NCBI GenBank assembly: GCA_028704215.1 | Contig: JAQVLJ010000019.1 | Location: forward strand, 1-14,405 | DNA from: Clostridia bacterium | GTDB taxonomy: Bacteria > Bacillota > Clostridia > Christensenellales > UBA1242 | Direction of reading: 5' to 3' | Length of the DNA stretch: 14,405 bases | In this document: one piece after another, positions 7,342 to 12,838 of the stretch | Layout: each line of letters starts with the position of its first letter | How positions within the stretch are numbered: position 1 is the first letter of the stretch | The notes under the pieces: model-generated | The model's input: the letters and a program-made list of their open reading frames with translations, nothing else | What the model was told of the DNA's origin: nothing | The model's database searches: none | Position numbers and translations under genes: made by a program

Positions 7342-8694
7342 ATGAATTGCTTAGAAGTTTTTAGTTTGATTAATCGCATAATAGTTACTACTTTTGGTAT
7401 ATTATTTTCTTATAAAGTATTTTTTATTATAGTAGGTATGTTTTGGAAAAGAAAATTTCCAAAGTCAAAACAAAACCACAAGTATGGCATAGTTATTGCA
7501 GCACGTAATGAAGAAAAAGTCATAGGTAATTTATTAGATAGTATAGCAAAACAAGATTATCCAAAAGAACTTATTACGGTTTTTGTGGTTGCTGACAATT
7601 GTACTGACCAGACAGCAACCATTGCTCGTAATCACGGAGCAATATGTTACGAAAGATTTGATAAGGACCATCGAACAAAAGGCTACGCATTACAGTTTTT
7701 ATTTGATAGAATTGAGGATGATTATAAGAGAAACAGTTTTGAGGGCTTTTTTGTTTTTGATGCGGACAATTTATTGATGACTGACTACATTGCTCGTATG
7801 AATGATGCGTTTGACTCAGGAGAAAAAATAATTACTTCGTACAGAAATACGAAGAATTTTGATGATAATTGGGTTTCAGCGAGCTATGCGCTTCACTGGT
7901 TGCGTTCAAATAGATTTAATCATATTCCTCGTTCGTATTTTCATTTGGCCACTAACATACAAGGAACAGGCTTTTTGTTCGCCAGCGAAATTGTAAAAGA
8001 TGGTTGGGACTATGTATCTCTTACTGAAGATAGAGCTTTGACGGCAGATGCTGTTACAAAAGGCTACAAAATATCATTTTGCAATGAAGCCGAGTTTTTT
8101 GATGAGCAACCGACTAATTTAAAAATTGCATTTAGACAACGTATACGATGGGGAAAGGGACACCTTCAAGCTTTTACAGAAAAAGGCAAACAGCTTTTAG
8201 TTGGCACATTTAAACAAAAAAGTTTTGCTTGTTATGACATATTTATGCAATGCTTTCCAATTGTTATAGTGAACTTCTTTTGGGGCATAGTTTATAATAT
8301 TGTGAGAATATCTTTTTTCATATCATTAGGTACTTTTATTACTGGTACGGGCTCAATTCTGCTCGCTTTAATACAAGGAATAGGGATGACTTGGCTTACT
8401 GATACTTTGCTAAGTTCATACGTTATTTTTGTAGAGAGAAAAAGAATTAAAAAAATGAGTTTTTTCAAAAAACTTTGGTTTGTACTGATGTGCCCAATGT
8501 TTGACGTAATAGGTATTATTGCCACTTGTATTGCTTTCTTTGTAAAGGTAACTTGGAAGCCAATACCTCATACAAGCAAAATAAATATTGACAACTTGAC
8601 TGGCAATAGTACAAATTCTGATGATCTGTTAGAAAAAAGTATTGATTCAAATATTATTTCAAATGAGATAGTAATCAACACGGAAACAAAATAA
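7342..8694 (+). CDS. Membrane glycosyltransferase family 2, processive type
   Basis: Membrane-embedded inverting sugar transferase of 450 residues using nucleotide-sugar donors. One membrane segment (about 9-34) precedes a cytosolic GT-A domain. Motifs in order: AARNEE near 53-58, VVADN with Asp85, the metal-binding DAD at 140-142, the acceptor-side TED with Glu229-Asp230, and QRIRW at 266-270. The last is the QxxRW signature of processive synthases such as cellulose, chitin and hyaluronan synthases. Three or so membrane helices follow (about 295-385), then a hydrophilic, Ser/Asn-rich tail of about 40 residues. Sugar and product are unknown; an extracellular polysaccharide or glycolipid is likely. 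No PilZ domain or export partner is adjacent. Monocistronic, with its own promoter and terminator; the ATG at 7342 has a weak ribosome binding site. Confidence 0.93.
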   Translation: MNCLEVFSLINRIIVTTFGILFSYKVFFIIVGMFWKRKFPKSKQNHKYGIVIAARNEEKVIGNLLDSIAKQDYPKELITVFVVADNCTDQTATIARNHGAICYERFDKDHRTKGYALQFLFDRIEDDYKRNSFEGFFVFDADNLLMTDYIARMNDAFDSGEKIITSYRNTKNFDDNWVSASYALHWLRSNRFNHIPRSYFHLATNIQGTGFLFASEIVKDGWDYVSLTEDRALTADAVTKGYKISFCNEAEFFDEQPTNLKIAFRQRIRWGKGHLQAFTEKGKQLLVGTFKQKSFACYDIFMQCFPIVIVNFFWGIVYNIVRISFFISLGTFITGTGSILLALIQGIGMTWLTDTLLSSYVIFVERKRIKKMSFFKKLWFVLMCPMFDVIGIIATCIAFFVKVTWKPIPHTSKINIDNLTGNSTNSDDLLEKSIDSNIISNEIVINTETK

Positions 8695-8703
8695 ATTTAA
8701 TAT

Positions 8704-8735
8704 AAAAAAGTATTACAATTTGTTAATACTTTTTT
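8704..8735. terminator. Intrinsic terminator after the GT2 gene
   Basis: AAAAAAGTATTA (8704-8715) and TAATACTTTTTT (8724-8735) form a perfect 12-bp inverted repeat with an 8-nt loop, and a T-tract continues to 8737. It starts 9 nt after the GT2 stop. The A-tract on the other side could also end minus-strand transcription from the gene whose stop is at 8817. Confidence 0.88.
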
Positions 8736-8816
8736 TATTTTTATACTTTGCTAAATATTTATCTTTTTGTGAATTTCCATTTTTTTATGCAAAGAATTAT
8801 AATGTTACAAAACTTT

Positions 8817-9362
8817 TTATAATCTTTCCAAAATTAAATCACCCTGTATAAGGCTAGTTCCATAAGTTACTGGATTTCCGGTTCTATTAACCAAAGCGAA
8901 ATTGACAGGCACTATTCCAACTTCAAACAAACCTTGACCATTTAATTGCAAAGTAACAACGGGTGAAGGTGATGATGCCGCTATAACATTTGCACCAATT
9001 TCTGCTCTGAATACTATATTTGTGGCTGCTTCAGCTCCATCTGTATTAACCCACCAATTTACTTTATAAATACCAGGTCTAGCAATAGTAAATACTCCCG
9101 TTGTTGAATTATAGGTTATATTGCTCGTAGTATTTAGCAAAAGTGTATCAAAAACCACATTTGCATTGTTTGCTACTGTTCCCCCACTATCATTTTGTAA
9201 CTGTACTTGAATTGCATTAACATTTGTAACAGGTGGCAAAGGTGGTAAAGGTGGTAATGGTGTTACAGGTGGGCAATGTCTATATCTATCGCGATAACTA
9301 CAACAACTATAATTACAATTACACCTATAATTACAATTACAATTATCATTAAAATTGCACAT
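8817..9362 (-). CDS. Cys/Asn-rich protein with BclA/TNF-like jelly-roll domain
   Basis: Probable surface or spore-coat structural protein of 181 residues with no signal peptide. Residues 1-30 are extremely rich in Cys and Asn: eight Cys (2, 8, 10, 14, 16, 20, 21, 30) in alternating NCNC patterns. Residues 31-45 are a Pro linker of PLP/PPL repeats. Residues ~48-181 have no Cys and resemble the C1q/TNF-like jelly-roll heads at the C-terminus of BclA-like exosporium and collagen-like phage proteins (IQVQLQND; then STTGVFTIARPGIYKVNWWV; ending in QGDLILERL). Such heads trimerise in known cases. The Cys-rich tail sits where the collagen stalk or anchor lies in BclA, and could crosslink by disulfides or bind metal. 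The start is set by AAGGAG (9371-9376), 8 nt upstream. It lies downstream of ligD in the same direction, with 109 bp between. Spore role is inference. Confidence 0.85.
   Translation of the reverse strand: MCNFNDNCNCNYRCNCNYSCCSYRDRYRHCPPVTPLPPLPPLPPVTNVNAIQVQLQNDSGGTVANNANVVFDTLLLNTTSNITYNSTTGVFTIARPGIYKVNWWVNTDGAEAATNIVFRAEIGANVIAASSPSPVVTLQLNGQGLFEVGIVPVNFALVNRTGNPVTYGTSLIQGDLILERL
9232..9267 (-). repeat. 9-bp degenerate tandem repeats encoding the Pro linker
   Basis: About four 9-bp units (ggtggcaaa, ggtggtaaa, ggtggtaat, ggtgttaca on plus) encode the repeated Pro-Leu/Pro-Pro steps of residues 33-44 of the jelly-roll protein. Slippage at these units could vary linker length between strains. 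Confidence 0.7.
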
Positions 9363-9386
9363 AATAAAAACTCCTTTTTTTTATTC

Positions 9387-9410
9387 ATAACAAAAGTTTA
9401 GTTTTGCTAT
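9387..9410 (-). repeat. Inverted repeat in leader of the jelly-roll gene
   Basis: On the minus strand ATAGCAAAA (9410-9402) can pair with TTTTGTTAT (9395-9387), 9 bp with one G-U, around a 6-nt loop. It sits about 10 nt upstream of the ribosome binding site, so it would be a leader hairpin. The G-U pair works only in the minus-strand RNA. It may be a stability element; weak evidence in AT-rich DNA. Confidence 0.35.
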
Positions 9411-9437
9411 GTAAAAGAAGTTTTTGTATCTCTAATA

Positions 9438-9464
9438 TATAGTATGATAAAAACTATAAAATGT
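9438..9464 (-). promoter_or_regulatory. Candidate promoter of the jelly-roll gene (SigK-like or SigA-like)
   Basis: On minus, CATACTATA (9446-9438) fits the SigK -10 form CATAnnnTA, with AC (9464-9463) 16 nt upstream. The same stretch can be read as SigA TTAACA-17-TACTAT. Short motifs in very AT-rich DNA make either reading tentative. Confidence 0.35.
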
Positions 9465-9471
9465 TAATATA

Positions 9472-10380
9472 TTAATCTGTACGTAAGCCACGAAAAATAG
9501 GTTGTCGTCTTTGGTTGCTTTCTGTTCTTTGTAAATATTCTACCGTGCAAACAAGTTGCGGTCTTATCCAAGTAATATCGTCTGACAGATTTTTGAATAT
9601 TGGTTGCGCCACTTTGTTTTTTTGTGCAAATTTCCAAATTATTTTCTTTTCCATTTCTTTTGCACCAATATATACAATGCCATCATATTTTAATATACCA
9701 TCTTCTTTTTTTGCAATAATAATATCTCTCATTTCACCATTTTTTATCGTAAAACCACATATAATGTAGTCTTCAAAAATAGTATTTTTAATTTTTATCC
9801 AGTTACTAGAACGTTCGCCGACAAAATAAAAGCTATCTTTTTTCTTTGCAACAATCCCTTCCAAATTTAATTTTTTTATACTTTTGAAAAGATTTTTCCC
9901 AAAACGCTCAATGTAACGACTTATAGAAATAAAAGAATTTTCTTTTACTGTTTGTGACAAAATGTTTTTTCTTTTCATTAGAGGCAGGTTAGTCAAATCA
10001 TCGTTTTTACAAAATAAAATATCAAAAGCCACAAAACAAACAGGAATTATTTTTGATTGATACAATATTTTAAACTTGCTGGTAAGTAAAGAACGTTTTT
10101 GCAAAGTATTAAAGTCTGGAAAGCCCTTTTCATCCAAATAAATAATTTCTCCATCAAGAATACAATTCTCGTTACATTGTTGGTAAATGTTGCACAATTC
10201 AGGATATTTTTCATTAATTATCTTTAAATGCCTATTTTTTAGAATTGTTTTGTTTTTATCACAAAAGGCAAGACACCTAATTCCATCCAATTTTAATTCA
10301 AATATATAATTAATATCATCAAAAGATTTATTAGCGCTATTTAGCAACATAGGATACATATCCATATCAAAAATATTCAT
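9472..10380 (-). CDS. ligD: ATP-dependent DNA ligase, LigD ligase-domain type
   Basis: Seals DNA ends in bacterial non-homologous end joining, with Ku as partner. It has 302 residues: a nucleotidyltransferase domain (about 1-200) followed by an OB-fold domain. Motif I is ELKLDG with adenylated Lys30. DGE at 76-78 is motif III, EGIVAK at 174-179 motif IV, and WIKIK at 194-198 motif V. The C-terminus (WIRPQLVCTVEYLQRTE, then FRGLRTD) is the characteristic LigD ligase end. It lacks the polymerase and phosphoesterase domains of long LigD proteins; no separate polymerase gene is in the window. The ATG at 10380 directly follows the ku stop (TAAATG), so translation is probably coupled; an AAAGAG 7 nt upstream inside ku can serve as ribosome binding site. 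No terminator is visible after its stop. Confidence 0.95.
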   Translation of the reverse strand: MNIFDMDMYPMLLNSANKSFDDINYIFELKLDGIRCLAFCDKNKTILKNRHLKIINEKYPELCNIYQQCNENCILDGEIIYLDEKGFPDFNTLQKRSLLTSKFKILYQSKIIPVCFVAFDILFCKNDDLTNLPLMKRKNILSQTVKENSFISISRYIERFGKNLFKSIKKLNLEGIVAKKKDSFYFVGERSSNWIKIKNTIFEDYIICGFTIKNGEMRDIIIAKKEDGILKYDGIVYIGAKEMEKKIIWKFAQKNKVAQPIFKNLSDDITWIRPQLVCTVEYLQRTESNQRRQPIFRGLRTD

Positions 10381-11220
10381 TTATGCACTCTTTGATATAT
10401 TATTTTTTTTAGTTTTTTTGGATATTTTATTTTTTTCAATTACCTTATTTTTTGTTTTTTTGTTTGGCTTTTCGATAGAATTTTTCAAAGCCTCCATCAA
10501 ATTAATTATACTTCGAGGTTTTATTATGGTTCCAACATCACCACTAATCTTTTTACCGGCAATTTTGTCTTCAATAGCACTTAATAACTTATCTTTGTAA
10601 TCGTTTTTATATTTTTCTGGTTCAAATTTTGATGTCATATTGTGTATAATTATTTTTGCAAGATCCAATTCTTTTTCTTTTACTTTTTCTTTAATTTGTT
10701 GAATAGGTGTGGTTTGTATTTCATCAAAAAAGTGCATAGTATACAATATCATCTGCCCGTTAATTGAACGAATAGCAACGACTTGTTCTTTGTTGCCTAG
10801 TACAGTTTTTGCTATACCCACTTTTTTTTCTGATTCAATTGCCTTTAATATAAGCAAAAAAGCATTTTCTGCTCCAGTAGGCTTCACATAGTAACTCTTG
10901 TCAAAATATATGGGGTCAATTTCACTTAATTTAACAAAACTTTCTATTTCAATGGATTTATTTTTTGGAGTTTTCAATTTTTCTATTTCTTTATCAGTTA
11001 AAACAATATATTTGTCCTTTTCATATTGATAACCCTTAACTAAATCCTCTTGAAATACTTCTGCTGGACAATTTCTACATGTTTTTTTGTAATGTATTCT
11101 TTCTCCAGTTTTTTTGAACAAAGTATTAAACGCTACATCATTGTTCTTTACACAAGCATGCAATGTTATGGGTACGTATACCAAACCAAAAGAAATTGCT
11201 GATTTGAATGATTGTGCCAT
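10381..11220 (-). CDS. ku: Non-homologous end-joining protein Ku
   Basis: Homodimeric ring protein that binds double-strand DNA ends and recruits the ligase. At 279 residues it is a normal bacterial Ku. The N-terminus (SFKSAISFGLVYVPITL, from residue 4) is the typical first beta-barrel strand, and the core ends near residue 250 in LMEALKNSIE, the usual close of the conserved region. Residues ~252-279 form a Lys-rich tail; in other bacteria such tails bind DNA and aid threading or ligase recruitment. A CxxC (TCRNCPAEVF) is present as in some homologues. A strong GAGGTGAT site lies 6 nt before ATG 11220. It is the first gene of a two-gene operon with ligD, stop and start abutting. Confidence 0.97.
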   Translation of the reverse strand: MAQSFKSAISFGLVYVPITLHACVKNNDVAFNTLFKKTGERIHYKKTCRNCPAEVFQEDLVKGYQYEKDKYIVLTDKEIEKLKTPKNKSIEIESFVKLSEIDPIYFDKSYYVKPTGAENAFLLILKAIESEKKVGIAKTVLGNKEQVVAIRSINGQMILYTMHFFDEIQTTPIQQIKEKVKEKELDLAKIIIHNMTSKFEPEKYKNDYKDKLLSAIEDKIAGKKISGDVGTIIKPRSIINLMEALKNSIEKPNKKTKNKVIEKNKISKKTKKNNISKSA

Positions 11221-11239
11221 AAAAAATCACCTCACAATT

Positions 11240-11292
11240 TATTATGAGCATATTACGAATTTTATATTAAATTCTATTTAAAAAGTTGTTAA
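11240..11292 (-). promoter_or_regulatory. Candidate promoters of the ku-ligD operon
   Basis: Two overlapping readings exist on minus. SigA-like: TTAACA (11292-11287), 17 nt, TAATAT (11269-11264). SigG/SigF-like: TAATA (11269-11265), 18 nt, CATAATA (11246-11240), which fits the cATnnTA type -10. The second would match forespore expression of ku/ligD as in B. subtilis, but AT-richness makes chance matches easy. No terminator separates ku from the XRE gene ending at 11301, so read-through is also possible. Confidence 0.4.
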
Positions 11293-11300
11293 CATTTAAT

Positions 11301-11888
11301 TTATTTATCCCGCTTATTACGTTTCAAACCTGACCAAAGTATGATAGCAATTTGTACAGGAATACCTATAAAAAATATTGGTATCAAATTGTACTGAATG
11401 TATTGTAAATAAATGCAAGTAATTATAGACCAAACAAAAAACGATATTAGCAAAAAGTTGTATTTATTTTTTCCCCACAACGAATTAAAAATGATACCTA
11501 CCACACAGGAAAGAGGTATTGCCCAAAGAAATGCCTTCCAAGCATTATAGTCGGCAATTATTTTTGCATAAACAAAAACTAGTGTCATAATAATCCAGAC
11601 AGCAATTATCGCCAAAAGTGAAATTATGAGTTTGTTTCGCTTTGAATAGTCATTTACTTTACAATACACATCCTCATTAATCGGGCGAGTAATAGTATCT
11701 AGCGTTACATTATACAACTCACATAGTTGCATTAAGTTCTCTACACTAGGCACCAATTCCCCTGTTTCCCATTTGCTAATTGTTTTATCAGAATACTTCA
11801 AAGTATTTGCCACATAAACTTGTGTGTATTTGGCTTTTTTTCTCAAAAGTACCAAATTATTTGAAATTATTGTATTAATATTATCCAT
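11301..11888 (-). CDS. XRE-family regulator with four-helix membrane domain
   Basis: Membrane-tethered transcription regulator of 195 residues. A Cro/CI-type helix-turn-helix spans about 5-62 (LRKKAKYTQVYVANTL, then SDKTISKWETGELVPSVENL). A short linker follows and then about four hydrophobic helices (roughly 86-106, 117-136, 142-161, 167-184) with a basic C-terminus. This architecture is common in Bacillota, where the membrane part may sense envelope state or small molecules; its signal is unknown. The start is placed at ATG 11888 because the HTH normally begins within a few residues of it. A longer frame from ATG 11948 adds 20 odd hydrophobic residues and is less likely. No ribosome binding site precedes 11888, and the promoter suggests a leaderless message. 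It is divergent from the acyltransferase gene. Confidence 0.88.
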   Translation of the reverse strand: MDNINTIISNNLVLLRKKAKYTQVYVANTLKYSDKTISKWETGELVPSVENLMQLCELYNVTLDTITRPINEDVYCKVNDYSKRNKLIISLLAIIAVWIIMTLVFVYAKIIADYNAWKAFLWAIPLSCVVGIIFNSLWGKNKYNFLLISFFVWSIITCIYLQYIQYNLIPIFFIGIPVQIAIILWSGLKRNKRDK

Positions 11889-11895
11889 AAAAGAT

Positions 11896-11924
11896 ATTAT
11901 GGTACACAATTTACATAAAATCAA
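11896..11924 (-). promoter_or_regulatory. Likely promoter of the XRE gene (leaderless)
   Basis: On minus, TTGATT (11924-11919), 17 nt, CATAAT (11901-11896). Seven bases after the -10 box comes the ATG at 11888, so the transcript would begin at or one base before the start codon. This would explain the missing ribosome binding site. Confidence 0.5.
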
Positions 11925-11950
11925 GCAAAATTGATATGCAATTTGCATTG

Positions 11951-11969
11951 ACTCTCATTTCCTGAGAGT
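11951..11969. promoter_or_regulatory. Perfect dyad, candidate operator in the divergent region
   Basis: ACTCTCA (11951-11957) and TGAGAGT (11963-11969) are exact inverted repeats with a 5-bp spacer. The dyad lies between the divergent XRE and acyltransferase genes, about 27 bp upstream of the XRE -35 box and overlapping a TTGACT (11948-11953) on plus. Size and symmetry suit a dimeric XRE repressor. With no T-tract next to it, it does not look like a terminator. Assignment to this XRE is inference. Confidence 0.5.
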
Positions 11970-12044
11970 TGTGTCAAGAAATAATAGACAAAAATAATGA
12001 TTATTCTATCGGTAAAGTTGAGTACTTTGCGATATTATTATGGC

Positions 12045-12055
12045 GAAAGGAAAGG
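12045..12055 (+). promoter_or_regulatory. Ribosome binding site deciding the acyltransferase start
   Basis: GAAAGGAAAGG precedes the ATG at 12059 with suitable spacing (7 nt after AGGA). The in-frame ATG at 11969 lies inside the dyad edge, has no such site and adds 30 residues without family resemblance. Confidence 0.8.
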
Positions 12056-12058
12056 TAC

Positions 12059-12838
12059 ATGAAAAACAAAAAAATTTACTATTATACAGATGACTTCGAC
12101 CAAGATTTTTTTGGTAATTCAATTGAAGAAAAAAAGATTGACAAAAATTATAAATACCTAAATAAAAATATTTTTTATCTTATTATTTCCTTTATTTATT
12201 ACTATATTATGTTTTTGCCGATAGCATTTGTGTATTGTAAGTGCATTAAAAAAATTAAATATAAAAACAAAGTAGTTCTAAAAGATATCAAAAACACAGG
12301 CTATTTTGTTTATGGCAATCACACACACAATCTTTCAGATGCATTTTCTCCTTCGATAATATGTAAAAACAAGCCACATATTATAGTTAATGCAAAGAAC
12401 TTAAATGTTCCTATACTAAAAAGCTCAACCAAAATGCTTGGTGCGATGCCATTGCCTACTGGAATTGATACGGCAAAAAACTTCATATCTGCATTGAAAA
12501 CTCGAATTAGACAAAAAAAAGCAGTTGTGGTATATCCGGAAGCACGTTTGTGGCCATATTATACAGACATACGTCCGTTTAAGGCAGCATCTTTTAAATA
12601 TCCGATAATGTTTGATGTTCCCGCATTCTGTTTTACAACGACATACGTTGCTACAAAGCGAAAAAATAAATACAAAATGATTATTTATATTGATGGTCCA
12701 TTTTATTCTGACAAAACATTAAATTCCAAGCAACAGCAAGAAAAATTGCAATGCCAAATTTTCGAAAAAATGAAAGAAAGAAGCCAAAATAGCAATTTTG
12801 AAAAAATAATTTATATAAAAAAGGAAAAGAATTTATGA
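12059..12838 (+). CDS. PlsC-like glycerolipid acyltransferase family protein
   Basis: Predicted membrane-associated acyltransferase of the lysophosphatidate/glycerolipid acyltransferase superfamily, 259 residues. One hydrophobic segment (about 38-60) precedes the catalytic region. The first motif is GNHTHNLSDAF with His88 and Asp94, spaced HX5D rather than the classical HX4D; related proteins annotated as 1-acylglycerol-3-phosphate acyltransferases in Clostridia show a similar GNHTxxxxDAF. The second block is VVVYPEARLWPYYT around 157-170, with PEAR (160-163) in the place of the classical EGTR, followed by RPFKAASF. The family end (YIDGPFYSDKTL) is present. The acyl donor and acceptor are not known. 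Its stop overlaps the GT8 start (ATGA), so acylation and glycosylation of one lipid or cell-surface product is a plausible joint role. No convincing promoter found between 11925 and 12058. Confidence 0.85.
   Translation: MKNKKIYYYTDDFDQDFFGNSIEEKKIDKNYKYLNKNIFYLIISFIYYYIMFLPIAFVYCKCIKKIKYKNKVVLKDIKNTGYFVYGNHTHNLSDAFSPSIICKNKPHIIVNAKNLNVPILKSSTKMLGAMPLPTGIDTAKNFISALKTRIRQKKAVVVYPEARLWPYYTDIRPFKAASFKYPIMFDVPAFCFTTTYVATKRKNKYKMIIYIDGPFYSDKTLNSKQQQEKLQCQIFEKMKERSQNSNFEKIIYIKKEKNL

Noticed and set aside
9300..9356. Short ATTACA-type repeats as a possible CRISPR or satellite
   Set aside because: They are codon repeats for the Asn/Cys/Tyr tail (AAT TGT) of the jelly-roll protein; there are no spacers or longer repeat units.
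11889..11948. Longer XRE frame beginning at 11948
   Set aside because: It adds a hydrophobic 20-residue leader not typical of this family and would contain the best promoter inside the coding region. It is kept as an alternative in the findings.
8817..11948. Minus-strand block as a defence or phage-derived island
   Set aside because: Ku and LigD are ordinary repair genes, and the jelly-roll and XRE proteins have chromosomal housekeeping-type neighbours. There is no integrase, transposase, attachment site or composition shift.
11969..12058. Longer acyltransferase frame beginning at 11969
   Set aside because: No ribosome binding site, it starts at the last base of the dyad, and a strong site precedes 12059.
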